64,000 nt of DNA. It comes from Planococcus wigleyi (GTDB lineage: Bacteria; Bacillota; Bacilli; Bacillales_A; Planococcaceae). Positions within the stretch are counted from its first letter, which is position 1; the number at the start of each line of letters is the position of its first letter. This document shows positions 45,006 through 57,923 of this stretch, in pieces. The position numbers and the translations under genes are program-made. Where the stretch lies: positions 1 through 64,000 of the forward strand of contig NZ_JACSPU010000009.1 of the NCBI RefSeq assembly GCF_014836985.1, written 5' to 3'. Under the pieces are notes generated by a model, which was not told the DNA's origin, did no database searches, and saw only the letters and a program-made list of their open reading frames with translations.

Positions 45006-45289
45006 TGGAAGCACGTGATGTAATAAAGCGTCCGGTCATTACTGAGCAATCATCTGAAGTAATGGCAGAGAAAAAGTACACTTTTGAAGTGGACACTCGC
45101 GCAAACAAAACACAAGTTAAACAAGCCGTGCAGGAGATCTTTGGCGTGAAAGTTGAGAAAGTCAACATCATGAACTACAAAGGCAAATTCAAGCGTATGG
45201 GCAAACACGCAGGATACACAAACAAACGCCGTAAAGCGATTGTTAAATTGACTGCTGAATCTAAAGATATCGAGTTGTTCGAAATTTAA
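45005..45289 (+). CDS. rplW: 50S ribosomal protein L23
   Basis: 94-residue tunnel-exit protein, docking site for trigger factor and SRP. Begins [16 protein letters not shown]; the C-terminal loop [21 protein letters not shown] is typical. The stop of rplD and start of rplW share a base (TAATG), and GAGGTG lies within rplD. Confidence 0.98.
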   Translation: MEARDVIKRPVITEQSSEVMAEKKYTFEVDTRANKTQVKQAVQEIFGVKVEKVNIMNYKGKFKRMGKHAGYTNKRRKAIVKLTAESKDIELFEI

Positions 45290-45334
45290 TTTCGATAAGT
45301 TCTTAAAGAACTACTAAAGAAGGAGGGAAACAAC

Positions 45335-46165
45335 GTGGGCATAAGAAAATATAAACCTACCACTAACGGTCGTCGTAACATGACAACTTCAGATTTCGCT
45401 GAAATCACTACGAACAAACCTGAAAAATCGCTTTTACGACCTGTAAAGCGTAAAGGCGGCCGTAACAACCAAGGTAAAATTACTGTACGCCACCACGGTG
45501 GTGGACATAAACGCCAATACCGTGTGATTGATTTCAAACGTAACAAAGATGGCATTCCAGGACGCGTTGCTACAATCGAGTACGATCCAAACCGTTCTGC
45601 AAACATCGCTTTGATTCATTACGCTGATGGTGAGAAACGTTACATCCTAGCTCCTAAAGGAGTCGAAGTTGGAACTCAAATCATGTCAGGTGTTGAAGCA
45701 GACATCAAGGCAGGTAACGCTTTGCCGTTGTCAAACATCCCAATGGGTTCTACAATCCATAACATCGAATTGAAGCCAGGCGGCGGCGGACAACTAGTTC
45801 GTTCTGCAGGAACTTCAGCTCAAGTATTGGGTAAAGAAGGTAAATACGTAACAGTTCGTTTGCAATCAGGCGAAGTTCGCATGATCCTTGCTACTTGCCG
45901 CGCTACTATCGGTGCAGTAGGAAATGAGCAGCACGAATTGATCAACATTGGTAAAGCAGGACGTAACCGCTGGAAAGGCAACCGCCCAACAGTCCGCGGA
46001 TCTGTAATGAACCCTAACGATCACCCACACGGTGGTGGTGAAGGACGTTCGCCAATCGGACGTAAATCACCTATGTCTCCATGGGGCAAACCTACTCTTG
46101 GATACAAGACACGTAAGAAAACGAACAAATCCGATAAATTCATCGTGCGTCGTCGTAAAAAATAA
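45335..46165 (+). CDS. rplB: 50S ribosomal protein L2
   Basis: 276-residue core protein needed for subunit joining and peptidyl transferase. Conserved [19 protein letters not shown] near 43-61 and the catalytic-region [21 protein letters not shown] near 226-246 (with the functional His). GTG start 45335 follows AAGGAGGG by 8 bp. Confidence 0.98.
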   Translation: MGIRKYKPTTNGRRNMTTSDFAEITTNKPEKSLLRPVKRKGGRNNQGKITVRHHGGGHKRQYRVIDFKRNKDGIPGRVATIEYDPNRSANIALIHYADGEKRYILAPKGVEVGTQIMSGVEADIKAGNALPLSNIPMGSTIHNIELKPGGGGQLVRSAGTSAQVLGKEGKYVTVRLQSGEVRMILATCRATIGAVGNEQHELINIGKAGRNRWKGNRPTVRGSVMNPNDHPHGGGEGRSPIGRKSPMSPWGKPTLGYKTRKKTNKSDKFIVRRRKK

Positions 46166-46225
46166 TTTGATTCCGCTACGGTTCGCCGAAAGAACCGTGG
46201 TGCAATCACGAAGGGAGGATCCCAC

Positions 46226-46504
46226 ATGGGCCGCAGCTTGAAAAAAGGACCTTTTGTTGATGATCATCTTATGAAAAAAGTTGAAGCACAAAAGGACTCT
46301 GAGAAAAAACAAGTGATCAAAACTTGGTCTCGCCGTTCTACAATTTTCCCGACATTCATCGGACAAACAATCGCAGTATACGATGGTCATAAACACATTC
46401 CAGTATATGTGACTGAAGACATGGTGGGCCATAAACTAGGCGAATTCGCTCCAACACGCAAATACGCTAGTCATGGTGCAGACGATAAGAAAACAAGACG
46501 TTAA
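46226..46504 (+). CDS. rpsS: 30S ribosomal protein S19
   Basis: 92-residue head protein bound to S13, beginning [18 protein letters not shown] with conserved [13 protein letters not shown] near 34-46 and the C-terminal [26 protein letters not shown] precedes ATG. Confidence 0.98.
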   Translation: MGRSLKKGPFVDDHLMKKVEAQKDSEKKQVIKTWSRRSTIFPTFIGQTIAVYDGHKHIPVYVTEDMVGHKLGEFAPTRKYASHGADDKKTRR

Positions 46505-46523
46505 TTGAGAGGAGGATTTCCCT

Positions 46524-46865
46524 ATGCAAGCAAAAGCTGTCGCTAGAACAGTACGTATTGCTCCTCGTAAAGTCCGTTTAGTTGTAGATTTAATTCGAGG
46601 CAAGCAAATTGGCGAAGCTGTTGCGATTTTGAACCACACTCCGAAAGCAGCATCTGTTGTTGTTGAGAAGTTATTGAAATCTGCAGCTGCTAACGCTGAA
46701 CACAACTACGAAATGGATCTGAATGACTTGGTCATCAGTGAAGTATTCGTTGACGAAGGACCAACACTTAAACGTTTCCGTCCACGTGCAATGGGACGCG
46801 CAAGCGCAATTAATAAACGCACAAGCCACATTACACTAGTGGTATCTGACCAGAAGGAGGGATAA
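46524..46865 (+). CDS. rplV: 50S ribosomal protein L22
   Basis: 113-residue tunnel protein. [18 protein letters not shown] near 9-26 and the beta-hairpin with [21 protein letters not shown] near 82-102, which lines the macrolide site and looks wild type. GAGGAGG precedes ATG; 3 bp separate it from rpsC. Confidence 0.98.
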   Translation: MQAKAVARTVRIAPRKVRLVVDLIRGKQIGEAVAILNHTPKAASVVVEKLLKSAAANAEHNYEMDLNDLVISEVFVDEGPTLKRFRPRAMGRASAINKRTSHITLVVSDQKEG

Positions 46866-46868
46866 TTC

Positions 46869-47525
46869 GTGGGACAAAAAATACATCCAATTGGGATGCG
46901 TATCGGAATCATTCGTGATTGGGAGTCTAAATGGTACGCTGAGAAAGATTATGCGACACTTCTTCACGAAGATATTAAAATCCGTGAATATGTTGAAGCA
47001 CGTTTGAAAGAAGCTTCAGTTTCTAAAATTGAAATTGAACGCGCTGCAAACCGTGTCAACGTAACTATTCACACTGCGAAACCAGGTATGGTAATCGGTA
47101 AAGGTGGATCTGAAGTAGAAGTACTTCGCAAACAGCTTAACTCTATGACTGGCAAGCGTGTACACATCAACATCATTGAAATTAAAAGAGCTGACCTTGA
47201 TGCAAGATTGGTTGCTGAAAGTGTTGCACGTCAACTGGAAAACCGTGTGTCTTTCCGCCGTGCACAAAAACAAGCGATCCAACGCACTATGCGTTCTGGC
47301 GCTAAAGGAATCAAAACTCAAGTATCTGGACGTCTAGGCGGCGCTGACATTGCGCGTGCTGAACACTACAGTGAAGGTACTGTTCCGCTCCATACGCTCC
47401 GCGCTGATATTGATTATGCGCATGCTGAAGCAGACACAACTTATGGTAAGCTCGGCGTAAAAGTATGGATCTACCGCGGTGAAGTCCTTCCAACTAAGAA
47501 GAAATCTGAGGAAGGAGGCAAATAA
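46869..47525 (+). CDS. rpsC: 30S ribosomal protein S3
   Basis: 218-residue mRNA-entry protein with helicase function. The KH domain motif [16 protein letters not shown] (about 76-91) and C-terminal [18 protein letters not shown] near 154-171 are present. GTG start 46869 follows AGAAGGAGGG, which overlaps the end of rplV. Confidence 0.98.
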   Translation: MGQKIHPIGMRIGIIRDWESKWYAEKDYATLLHEDIKIREYVEARLKEASVSKIEIERAANRVNVTIHTAKPGMVIGKGGSEVEVLRKQLNSMTGKRVHINIIEIKRADLDARLVAESVARQLENRVSFRRAQKQAIQRTMRSGAKGIKTQVSGRLGGADIARAEHYSEGTVPLHTLRADIDYAHAEADTTYGKLGVKVWIYRGEVLPTKKKSEEGGK

Positions 47526-47526
47526 T

Positions 47527-48151
<625 letters not shown>

Positions 48152-48175
48152 TAAATCGAGAGGAGGTTTGCAAGT

Positions 48176-48439
48176 ATGACTGAGCGTAACCAACGCAAAG
48201 TATACACAGGCCGTGTTGTGTCTGACAAAATGGACAAAACCGTTACAGTAATGGTTGAAACTCAAAAGAAGCACGCATTCTATGGCAAACGTGTAAAATA
48301 CTCTAAGAAATATAAAGCTCATGATGAGCTAAACGAAGCGAAAATGGGCGACGTAGTTCGCATCATGGAAACTCGTCCGTTATCAGCTACAAAACGTTTC
48401 CGCGTATTGGAAATTGTAGAAAAAGCGGTTATCATCTAA
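48176..48439 (+). CDS. rpsQ: 30S ribosomal protein S17
   Basis: 87-residue OB-fold protein binding 16S rRNA 5' domain. [19 protein letters not shown] near 7-25 and the [19 protein letters not shown]-terminus are typical. GAGAGGAGG precedes ATG. Confidence 0.98.
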   Translation: MTERNQRKVYTGRVVSDKMDKTVTVMVETQKKHAFYGKRVKYSKKYKAHDELNEAKMGDVVRIMETRPLSATKRFRVLEIVEKAVII

Positions 48440-48486
48440 TTTAAATAATTTCGGAACCTAAGAAATTCCGGAGGGAGGTTACCTAA

Positions 48487-48855
<369 letters not shown>

Positions 48856-48890
48856 TAAATCAATGTGCCATACCAAGGAGGTGCGACAGA

Positions 48891-49202
48891 ATGCATGTTA
48901 AAAAAGGCGATACAGTTAAGGTAATCTCAGGCAAAGACAAAGGCAAAACAGGCGTTGTTTTGACTGCTTTACCTAAGAAAGACCGTGTGCTTGTTGAAGG
49001 TGTCAACATCATCAAAAAGCATACAAAACCGAACCAGGCAAATCCGCAAGGTGGAATTGTCAGCCAAGAAGCAGCAATTCATGTTTCTAACGTTATGTTA
49101 CTTGACCCTAAATCCGGCGAGCCGACTCGTGTAGGATACAAGGTTGAAGATGGTAAAAAAGTTCGTGTTGCAAAAAAATCCGGCGAAAAATTAGATAAAT
49201 AA
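48891..49202 (+). CDS. rplX: 50S ribosomal protein L24
   Basis: 103-residue assembly initiator with KOW motif [20 protein letters not shown] (about 4-23). AAGGAGGTG precedes ATG. Order L14-L24-L5-S14 is the classic spc start. Confidence 0.98.
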   Translation: MHVKKGDTVKVISGKDKGKTGVVLTALPKKDRVLVEGVNIIKKHTKPNQANPQGGIVSQEAAIHVSNVMLLDPKSGEPTRVGYKVEDGKKVRVAKKSGEKLDK

Positions 49203-49229
49203 AATTCCTGAATGAAGGGAGGTACACAC

Positions 49230-49974
<745 letters not shown>

Positions 49975-50003
49975 TCCCCTAATTTGGGAAGGAGGTAAAA
50001 GTA

Positions 50004-50402
50004 ATGACAATGACAGATCCGATTGCAGATATGCTGACACGCATTCGTAACGCAAACATGGTTCGTCACGAGAAATTAGAGCTTCCGGCTTCTAATGTGA
50101 AAAAAGACATCGCTGAAATCCTTAAGCGTGAAGGTTTCGTTCGTGACGTAGAATATGTTGAAGATGATAAACAAGGCATGATCCGGATTTTCCTTAAATA
50201 CGGAGCTAACAACGAACGCGTTATTACTGGATTGAAACGCATTTCAAAACCAGGACTACGTGTTTACGCTAAAACTAACGAGGTGCCACGTGTACTAAAC
50301 GGTCTTGGAATCGCTTTAGTCTCAACATCACAAGGTTTGGTAACTGATAAAGAAGCCCGCGCGAAACAAATCGGCGGAGAAATCATAGCATACGTTTGGT
50401 AA
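50004..50402 (+). CDS. rpsH: 30S ribosomal protein S8
   Basis: 132-residue platform protein, beginning [20 protein letters not shown]-terminal domain with [20 protein letters not shown] near 107-126. In E. coli S8 represses the spc operon at L5; no equivalent hairpin is evident here. GGGAAGGAGG precedes ATG. Confidence 0.98.
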   Translation: MTMTDPIADMLTRIRNANMVRHEKLELPASNVKKDIAEILKREGFVRDVEYVEDDKQGMIRIFLKYGANNERVITGLKRISKPGLRVYAKTNEVPRVLNGLGIALVSTSQGLVTDKEARAKQIGGEIIAYVW

Positions 50403-50432
50403 TAAGCAACAAACGAATGGAGGTGCAACAGA

Positions 50433-50972
50433 ATGTCACGTGTAGGTAAAAAACCAATCGAGGTTCCTGCTAACGTTACCGTAACTCTTGGAGACAAGAA
50501 TGCCGTAACTGTTAAAGGCCCTAAAGGCGAGTTGACTCGCGTATTCAACAAAGATATTACAATCACACAAGAAGATAACGTCCTAACATTGTCACGTCCT
50601 TCAGATTCTAAAGATCACCGCACAAACCACGGTACATCCCGTGCTTTGCTTGCAAACATGGTTACTGGGGTTTCAGAAGGATTCCAACGCACACTTGAAT
50701 TAGTAGGTGTTGGTTACCGTGCTCAATTACAAGGCTCAAAATTGGTTCTTAACGTAGGTTACTCTCATCCGGTTGAATTCACTCCGGAAGACGGCGTAAC
50801 AGTTGAAGTTCCAGCAAACACAAAAGTCATCGTCAAAGGCATCGATAAAGAACGTGTTGGAGCTCTTGCTTCGAACATCCGCCAAGTACGTCCGCCAGAG
50901 CCATATAAAGGCAAAGGTATCCGTTACGAAGGTGAAGTTGTTCGCCGCAAAGAAGGTAAAACAGGTAAATAA
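50433..50972 (+). CDS. rplF: 50S ribosomal protein L6
   Basis: 179-residue protein near the sarcin-ricin loop made of two similar domains. Begins [17 protein letters not shown]; the C-terminal signature [20 protein letters not shown] near 152-171 is intact. TGGAGGTG precedes ATG. Confidence 0.98.
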   Translation: MSRVGKKPIEVPANVTVTLGDKNAVTVKGPKGELTRVFNKDITITQEDNVLTLSRPSDSKDHRTNHGTSRALLANMVTGVSEGFQRTLELVGVGYRAQLQGSKLVLNVGYSHPVEFTPEDGVTVEVPANTKVIVKGIDKERVGALASNIRQVRPPEPYKGKGIRYEGEVVRRKEGKTGK

Positions 50973-51005
50973 TGCTGCTTAGGCAGGCTGAAAGGAGTGA
51001 CCTCA

Positions 51006-51368
51006 GTGATTACGAAACTCGATAAAAACGCATCTCGTAAAAAACGTCATGCACGCGTACGTTCTAAAATTACAGGCACAGCACAACGCCCACGTTTAAA
51101 CGTATTCCGTTCGAATAAATACATCTACGCTCAATTGATCGACGATATGAATGGCGTTACACTTGCAAGTGCATCATCTATGGAGAAGGATTTCTCAGTA
51201 GAATCTACTGGCAACGTGGAAGCGGCAGCTAAAGTCGGCGAAACAATTGCAAAACGCGCTACTGAAAACGGCTTAAAATCGGTTGTTTTCGACCGCGGTG
51301 GTTATTTATATCATGGACGTGTAAAAGCATTAGCAGAAGCTGCCCGTGAAAATGGTTTAGAATTCTAA
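51006..51368 (+). CDS. rplR: 50S ribosomal protein L18
   Basis: 120-residue 5S rRNA-binding protein, begins [18 protein letters not shown] and ends [28 protein letters not shown] 51006 is the start: the in-frame GTG at 50997 lies in the AAAGGAGTG binding site. Confidence 0.97.
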   Translation: MITKLDKNASRKKRHARVRSKITGTAQRPRLNVFRSNKYIYAQLIDDMNGVTLASASSMEKDFSVESTGNVEAAAKVGETIAKRATENGLKSVVFDRGGYLYHGRVKALAEAARENGLEF

Positions 51369-51388
51369 AAAAAGGAGGGACACATTTC

Positions 51389-51889
51389 ATGAGTCGTATT
51401 GATCCAAACAAACTTGAACTTGAAGAACGCGTAGTTACAATCAATCGCGTAGCTAAAGTTGTAAAAGGTGGACGTCGTTTCCGTTTCTCCGCATTAGTTG
51501 TTGTAGGCGACAAAAATGGTAATGTTGGTTTTGGTACTGGTAAAGCTCAAGAAGTTCCAGATGCAATCCGCAAAGCTATCGAAGATGCGAAGAAAAACCT
51601 TATTGAAGTACCAATGGTTAAGGGTACAACTCCACACTTAGTAATCGGTCGTTTTGGCGCAGGCCAAATTCTTATCAAACCTGCTTCTCCAGGTACCGGT
51701 GTAATTGCTGGCGGACCTGTTCGTGCGGTACTTGAATTAGCTGGAGTACAGGATATCTTGTCTAAATCTCTAGGTTCAAGCACACCAATCAACATGGTAC
51801 GTGCAACTATTAACGGTTTAACTCAATTGAAGAGTGCTGATGAAGTTGCAAAACTTCGCGGCAAATCAGTTGCAGAACTGTTAGGATAA
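51389..51889 (+). CDS. rpsE: 30S ribosomal protein S5
   Basis: 166-residue accuracy protein. The dsRBD-like N-domain contains [18 protein letters not shown] sequence near 18-31 (spectinomycin loop, [18 protein letters not shown], looks wild type); the C-domain contains [30 protein letters not shown] precedes ATG. Confidence 0.98.
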   Translation: MSRIDPNKLELEERVVTINRVAKVVKGGRRFRFSALVVVGDKNGNVGFGTGKAQEVPDAIRKAIEDAKKNLIEVPMVKGTTPHLVIGRFGAGQILIKPASPGTGVIAGGPVRAVLELAGVQDILSKSLGSSTPINMVRATINGLTQLKSADEVAKLRGKSVAELLG

Positions 51890-51903
51890 GGAGGGAAAAT
51901 CAC

Positions 51904-52086
51904 ATGGCAACTAAATTGGAAATTACCCTCACAAAAAGCGTGATCGGTTCTAAACCGGCACAACGCAAAACTGTTCAGTCTTTGGGATTGCGCAAAATGC
52001 ACCAAACTGTTGAGCACCAAGACAATGCAGCCGTTCGCGGTATGCTTGATAAAGTCGCTCACTTAGTAACTATCAAAGAAGTTTAA
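51904..52086 (+). CDS. rpmD: 50S ribosomal protein L30
   Basis: 60-residue protein with [20 protein letters not shown] at the start and [20 protein letters not shown], the short bacterial L30 form. AAGGAGGG precedes ATG, 14 bp after rpsE. Confidence 0.97.
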   Translation: MATKLEITLTKSVIGSKPAQRKTVQSLGLRKMHQTVEHQDNAAVRGMLDKVAHLVTIKEV

Positions 52087-52119
52087 TTACGGATTTCTAT
52101 AGAAGGAGGTGCCAACCAA

Positions 52120-52560
52120 ATGAAACTTCATGAATTAAAACCAGCAGAAGGTTCACGCAGCTCGAGAAAGCGTATCGGACGCGGTATCGGTTCAGGTACT
52201 GGTAAAACAGCAGGTAAAGGTCATAAAGGTCAAAACGCTCGTTCAGGCGGCGGTGTTCGTCCTGGATTTGAAGGTGGACAAAACCCTTTGTTCCGTCGTT
52301 TGCCAAAACGTGGATTTACCAACATCAACCGTAAAGACTATGCAGTTGTAAACATCGAAGTGCTTAACCGTTTCGACGAAGGCACAGAAGTAACACCAGC
52401 ATTGTTGATTGAAACAGGTGTTGTGAGCAATGAACGTTCTGGAATCAAAATTCTGGGCAACGGTAGCTTAGAAAAGAAATTGACAGTAAAAGCTCACAAA
52501 TTCTCTGGATCAGCTAAAGAAGCGATTGAAGCTGCCGGCGGACAAACCGAGGTGGTTTAA
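52120..52560 (+). CDS. rplO: 50S ribosomal protein L15
   Basis: 146-residue late-assembly protein. The Gly/Arg-rich N-terminus ([20 protein letters not shown] near 18-37) and [18 protein letters not shown] near 50-67 are characteristic. AGAAGGAGGTG precedes ATG. Its stop codon shares a base with the secY start. Confidence 0.98.
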   Translation: MKLHELKPAEGSRSSRKRIGRGIGSGTGKTAGKGHKGQNARSGGGVRPGFEGGQNPLFRRLPKRGFTNINRKDYAVVNIEVLNRFDEGTEVTPALLIETGVVSNERSGIKILGNGSLEKKLTVKAHKFSGSAKEAIEAAGGQTEVV

Positions 52561-53855
52561 TGTTTCAGACAATCTCTAATTTTATGCGCGTGACTGATAT
52601 TCGAAATAAAATATTCTTTACATTATTGATGCTCATCATTTTCCGTATTGGAACTTTTGTTCCAGTACCGAATGTTGACGCTTCGGTTTTGCAAGCTACT
52701 GACCAGATGGGTCTGGTTGGATTCTTAAATACTTTCGGTGGAGGTGCCCTAGCTAACTTTTCGATTTTAGCGATGGGAATTATGCCATACATTACAGCGT
52801 CAATCATTGTGCAATTATTGCAGATGGATGTTGTACCGAAATTTGCAGAGTGGGCGAAACAAGGAGAAGTCGGAAGACGGAAACTTGCTCAATTCACTCG
52901 CTACTTCACAATTGTTCTTGCCTTTATTCAAGCAATCGGTATGTCTTATGGGTTTAACCAAATGTACGGCGGTTCTTTAATCCAGAACGACACGATTTCA
53001 ACTTATGTTGTCATCGCTATTGTCTTGACTGCTGGTACGGCGTTCCTATTGTGGCTTGGTGAGCAGATTACGGCAAAAGGTGTGGGGAACGGTATTTCGA
53101 TTATCATCTTCGCAGGGATTGTCGCTGCAGTACCAGGCGCTATTAACCAATTGTATGCACAGCAGATCCAAGGAGCTGGAGATCAGCTTCCGATCAATAT
53201 TGCCATCATGGCATTGCTTGCATTAGCTGTTGTTGCCATTACGGTTTTGGTCATTTACGTTCAACAAGCGTTGCGTAAAATACCGATTCAGTATGCGAAG
53301 CGAGTTGCTGGCCGTGGCCAGACGACAAGCGGGCAGCAAACGCATTTACCTTTGAAAGTGAACGCGGCCGGAGTTATCCCGGTAATCTTTGCAGTAGCGT
53401 TTATCATTACGCCACAAACCATTGCTTCTTTCTTTGGTGCTAACGCGTTTACGGAAGCGGTTCAGAGTACGTTCGATTATACGCGCCCTGTCGGCATGAT
53501 CATTTATGTCGCTTTGATCGTAGCATTTACGTATTTCTACGCATTTATTCAGGTTAATCCTGAGAACGTGTCAGACAACTTGAAAAAGCAAGGCGCATAT
53601 ATTCCGGGAATCCGTCCGGGTAAAAATACGCAGGATTATTTAACAAGTGTGTTATACCGACTGACATTCGTCGGTGCCATCTTCCTGGCAGTCATCGCTA
53701 TTCTACCGATTTTCTTCATTAACATTGCGAATTTACCGCAATCGGCGCAAATCGGCGGAACAAGCCTTCTGATTGTTGTAGGGGTAGCACTGGAGACGAT
53801 GAAACAATTGGAATCTCAACTTGTGAAACGTCATTACAAAGGCTTTATGAAATAA
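52560..53855 (+). CDS. secY: preprotein translocase subunit SecY
   Basis: 431-residue channel of the Sec translocon with ten predicted membrane segments. The plug region follows segment 1 (LQATDQMGLVGFLNTFGGGALANFSI begins near 42), and the cytosolic loop RRIPIQYAKR-type sequence (KIPIQYAKRVAGRG near 240-253) docks SecA and ribosome. TAATG junction with rplO; its binding site GAGGTG lies inside rplO. SecE is at 15533. Confidence 0.97.
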   Translation: MFQTISNFMRVTDIRNKIFFTLLMLIIFRIGTFVPVPNVDASVLQATDQMGLVGFLNTFGGGALANFSILAMGIMPYITASIIVQLLQMDVVPKFAEWAKQGEVGRRKLAQFTRYFTIVLAFIQAIGMSYGFNQMYGGSLIQNDTISTYVVIAIVLTAGTAFLLWLGEQITAKGVGNGISIIIFAGIVAAVPGAINQLYAQQIQGAGDQLPINIAIMALLALAVVAITVLVIYVQQALRKIPIQYAKRVAGRGQTTSGQQTHLPLKVNAAGVIPVIFAVAFIITPQTIASFFGANAFTEAVQSTFDYTRPVGMIIYVALIVAFTYFYAFIQVNPENVSDNLKKQGAYIPGIRPGKNTQDYLTSVLYRLTFVGAIFLAVIAILPIFFINIANLPQSAQIGGTSLLIVVGVALETMKQLESQLVKRHYKGFMK

Positions 53856-53868
53856 TCAATGGATCTAG

Positions 53869-54570
<702 letters not shown>

Positions 54571-54969
54571 TCCCCGGCGCCGGGCGCAGTTAGTTGCCTC
54601 CATGTGGCTTTAAGGAGCACCGGAGATATGAATTTTCGAGAGCTGCAAAAGCAAACAAGGCTCAGAGTATGAACGTTGATGCAAGGTGCGCATTCGTGCA
54701 ATCGTGCATTGAAACTAGTATAATGGGTTTCGTGGAAGCATCTGTGTAACGGGTTTGGAACTCATCCAAAGCAGTCCGGGCAGTCGAGGATACATGAGAC
54801 AGACTGGCTTTGCCGGATTACCCCCGGCCCGCTAATCTGCGGGACTCGGAGAATGTCTTTCGAATGTCACTCATGCATTTCTTGTGAATGAATGTACTAC
54901 TACTATTCAATCAGCAAATACTGTTTGAAGATGAGAACCTGATTTGTATACAGAAGGGAGACTGGGTCG
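54571..54969 (+). other. gene-free structured region between adk and infA
   Basis: 399 bp without a normal gene, where relatives carry map and often a KOW-domain gene. Visible elements: palindrome CCGGCGCCGG at 54574-54583; a 14-codon frame (54628-54672) with AAGGAG 10 bp before ATG; TATAAT at 54719-54724 with only a weak -35; several possible stems around TCCGG/CCGGA (54775-54818) and CCCGC/GCGGG (54828-54843). It could be an infA promoter with a long leader, or the remains of deleted genes. Confidence 0.6.
54719..54724 (+). promoter_or_regulatory. candidate -10 box of an infA/alpha-operon promoter
   Basis: Perfect TATAAT with weak -35 (GTGCAA at 17-bp spacing). If used, the transcript has a leader of about 240 bases before infA. 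Confidence 0.4.
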
Positions 54970-55188
54970 ATGGCGAAAGACGATGTAATTGAAATCGAAG
55001 GAACTGTCGTTGAGACTTTGCCTAACGCGATGTTTAAAGTGGAATTGGAAAACGGCCATACGATTCTTGCGCACGTATCAGGCAAGATTCGCATGCATTT
55101 CATCCGCATTCTGCCAGGAGATAAAGTGACAGTGGAACTTTCTCCTTACGATTTAACACGCGGTCGTATCACATACCGTTTTAAATAA
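54970..55188 (+). CDS. infA: translation initiation factor IF-1
   Basis: 72-residue OB-fold factor covering the A site during initiation. Begins [20 protein letters not shown], with [27 protein letters not shown] core (about 29-50). GAAGGGAG lies 10-15 bp before ATG. Follows the 399-bp gap rather than map. Confidence 0.98.
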   Translation: MAKDDVIEIEGTVVETLPNAMFKVELENGHTILAHVSGKIRMHFIRILPGDKVTVELSPYDLTRGRITYRFK

Positions 55189-55225
55189 TCTTTTGCACTC
55201 CGGACTACTAAGGAGGTTGGGTTAG

Positions 55226-55339
<114 letters not shown>

Positions 55340-55362
55340 TTTGAAGGAGGTGCATCGCACAC

Positions 55363-55728
55363 ATGGCACGTATTGCTGGTGTTGACATTCCGCGCGACAA
55401 ACGCGTTGTTATTTCATTAACATACATTTTCGGTGTTGGTAAAACAACTGCACAGAAAGTTCTTTCTGCTGCTGGTATCTCTGAAGAGACACGCGTTCGT
55501 GATCTTACAGAAGACGAGTTGAACAATATCCGTGAACAATTAGATCAATACAAAATCGAAGGTGACCTTCGCCGTGAAGTTTCAATGAACATCAAACGTT
55601 TGATGGAAATTGCTAGCTTCCGAGGAATCCGTCATCGTCGTGGACTACCGGTCCGCGGTCAAAATACGAAGAACAATGCGCGTACGCGTAAAGGTCCTCG
55701 TAAAACTGTAGCTAACAAGAAAAAATAA
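55363..55728 (+). CDS. rpsM: 30S ribosomal protein S13
   Basis: 121-residue head protein contacting P-site tRNA and the large subunit. Begins [20 protein letters not shown]-terminal basic tail [21 protein letters not shown] near 91-111 is typical. AAGGAGGTG precedes ATG. Confidence 0.98.
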   Translation: MARIAGVDIPRDKRVVISLTYIFGVGKTTAQKVLSAAGISEETRVRDLTEDELNNIREQLDQYKIEGDLRREVSMNIKRLMEIASFRGIRHRRGLPVRGQNTKNNARTRKGPRKTVANKKK

Positions 55729-55735
55729 TCAGTAA

Positions 55736-56143
<408 letters not shown>

Positions 56144-56273
56144 TCGTTAATCTGAATAGGATTTTTGAACATCACGACTTACTGGATGGGTTCTGAATCG
56201 TAGCGAAAGTCTGTGACTATCGAATTCTTTGATGAAACGAAAAAAACCGACGTTTTGAAGGAGGGTAAAATGA

Positions 56274-57218
56274 ATGCTCGAAATAGAAAAACCAAAGATT
56301 GAAACGGTTGAGATCGACAGCAGTTCCAAGTTCGGAAAATTTGTTGTTGAACCTCTTGAGCGTGGATATGGAACCACTTTAGGAAACTCCTTACGTCGAA
56401 TCTTACTTTCATCTTTACCTGGCGCAGCTGTTACTTCAATTCAAATTGATGGCGTTCTGCATGAATTCTCCACTGTTGAAGGTGTAGAAGAAGATGTGGC
56501 TACTATCATCTTGAATATTAAGAAGCTGGCTTTGAAGATTTACTCTGACGAAGAAAAAGTCATTGAAATCGACGTAAAAGGTGATGGAACGGTTACGGCT
56601 GCAGATATTACACACGACAGTGACGTAGAAATTCTGAATCCGGATCTATATATTGCAACAATCGCTAAAAATGGCCACTTGCGCATGCGTATGTATGCAA
56701 ACAGGGGCCGTGGATATGCCCGTGCAGATCAGAACAAACGTGAAGATCTTCCGATCGGCGTTATCCCGGTTGACTCTATTTACACTCCAGTTTCACGCGT
56801 TAATTTCCAAGTGGAAAATACTCGTGTGGGTCAACTGGCTCATTTCGATAAATTATCTCTTGATGTATGGACAGATGGCAGCATTGGTCCAAAAGAGGCA
56901 ATTGCGCTTGGCGCAAAGATTTTTACTGAGCATTTAAACATCTTCGTAGGATTGACAGACGAGGCTCAAACGGCTGAAATCATGGTTGAAAAAGAAGAAG
57001 ACCAAAAAGAGAAAGTATTAGAGATGACTATCGAAGAACTTGATCTTTCGGTTCGATCTTACAACTGCTTAAAACGTGCGGGTATCAACACGGTACACGA
57101 ACTGGCAAGCAAGTCGGAAGACGACATGATGAAAGTACGCAACCTCGGACGCAAATCACTTGAAGAAGTTAAAGTGAAGTTGGAAGATCTAGGGCTTGGC
57201 CTTCGTAAAGAAGACTGA
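56274..57218 (+). CDS. rpoA: RNA polymerase alpha subunit
   Basis: 314-residue subunit. N-terminal assembly domain (about 1-230) has [20 protein letters not shown] near 23-42; C-terminal domain (about 245-310) contains [16 protein letters not shown] and [14 protein letters not shown], which bind UP elements and activators. GAAGGAGGG lies 8 bp before ATG 56274; another ATG at 56270 is out of frame. Confidence 0.98.
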   Translation: MLEIEKPKIETVEIDSSSKFGKFVVEPLERGYGTTLGNSLRRILLSSLPGAAVTSIQIDGVLHEFSTVEGVEEDVATIILNIKKLALKIYSDEEKVIEIDVKGDGTVTAADITHDSDVEILNPDLYIATIAKNGHLRMRMYANRGRGYARADQNKREDLPIGVIPVDSIYTPVSRVNFQVENTRVGQLAHFDKLSLDVWTDGSIGPKEAIALGAKIFTEHLNIFVGLTDEAQTAEIMVEKEEDQKEKVLEMTIEELDLSVRSYNCLKRAGINTVHELASKSEDDMMKVRNLGRKSLEEVKVKLEDLGLGLRKED

Positions 57219-57264
57219 GAGTTAGAATCGGATCCGAACTATTCAACAAAGGAGGGAAACTTCA

Positions 57265-57639
57265 ATGAGAAAGCTTCAACGTACAAGTTCTCAACGTAAA
57301 GCACTATTACGTGACCTTACAACAGACTTAATCGTACATGAACGCATTCAAACGACTGAAGCTCGTGCGAAAGAAGTGCGTTCGACTGTAGAAAAAATGA
57401 TTACGCTTGGTAAACGTGGAGATCTTCACGCTCGCCGTAAAGCAGCAGAATGGATGCGCCGTGAGTTGGTAACAACTGCAGACGCTGAAGGCAACGAAAC
57501 AACAACTTATGCATTGCAGAAATTGTTTGATGATGTTGCACCACGTTACGCTGACCGTCAAGGCGGTTACACTCGCATTATGAAAATGGGGCCTCGTCGC
57601 GGAGATGGCGCACCTATCGTTATTATCGAATTGGTTTAA
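57265..57639 (+). CDS. rplQ: 50S ribosomal protein L17
   Basis: 124-residue tunnel-exit protein, begins [20 protein letters not shown], with [21 protein letters not shown] near 95-115. AAAGGAGGG precedes ATG. Last gene of the S10-spc-alpha superoperon, followed by a 10-bp terminator. Confidence 0.98.
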   Translation: MRKLQRTSSQRKALLRDLTTDLIVHERIQTTEARAKEVRSTVEKMITLGKRGDLHARRKAAEWMRRELVTTADAEGNETTTYALQKLFDDVAPRYADRQGGYTRIMKMGPRRGDGAPIVIIELV

Positions 57640-57645
57640 TCAATC

Positions 57646-57673
57646 GAAGGGGGTTTCATAGCCCTCTTCTTTT
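57646..57673 (+). terminator. terminator of the ribosomal superoperon
   Basis: GAAGGGGGTT (57646-57655) pairs with AGCCCTCTTC (57660-57669; two G-T pairs) across a 4-base loop, then TTTT. It separates rplQ from the ecf transcript. Confidence 0.8.
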
Positions 57674-57688
57674 AGCATTATGATTTAT

Positions 57689-57718
57689 ACGACAATATGA
57701 AAAGCTGAGTGTTATGAT
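57689..57718 (+). promoter_or_regulatory. candidate promoter for the ecf operon
   Basis: ACGACA (57689-57694), 18-bp spacer, TATGAT (57713-57718). The -10 is good, the -35 is moderate. Confidence 0.5.
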
Positions 57719-57720
57719 GA

Positions 57721-57843
57721 GCGAGCCGAAAGGCGGCGTCTCGTCTAGCTCTACGCACCTCATTCAACCCTGGCTTAAGCAACCGGGGAAGCCATAGAGA
57801 CAGAAAAGCGCATTTCTCTGAATGAGGTGCGCGCTTTTTTTAT
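57721..57843 (+). promoter_or_regulatory. structured leader with terminator upstream of ecfA1
   Basis: A GCC-GAAA-GGC hairpin (57725-57734) is followed by a 13-bp perfect stem (57754-57766 with 57819-57831). Inside lie a TGGCTT/AAGCCA hairpin (57771-57776, 57789-57794) and an AGAGA/TCTCT pairing (57796-57800, 57815-57819; the last pair competes with the closing stem). T7 starts 3 bp after the closing stem. AAAAGCGC (57804-57811) can also pair with GCGCTTTT (57831-57838), a competing fold. It has the shape of an attenuator; no known riboswitch class is recognised. Confidence 0.7.
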
Positions 57844-57923
57844 TTATTTACCGTTTTACAAATGCTGTTGAAAACCAGTAGAGTAGAGAAGAGCTAAGCA
57901 AGTTTCAGAGGAGGCCAGCTGAG

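Noticed and set aside
54574..54583. CCGGCGCCGG as a terminator of adk
   Set aside because: Short palindrome without loop or T-run, so it is unlikely to terminate.
56144..56273. Promoter or RNA element in the 130-bp rpsK-rpoA gap
   Set aside because: No convincing -35/-10 pair or strong stem seen.
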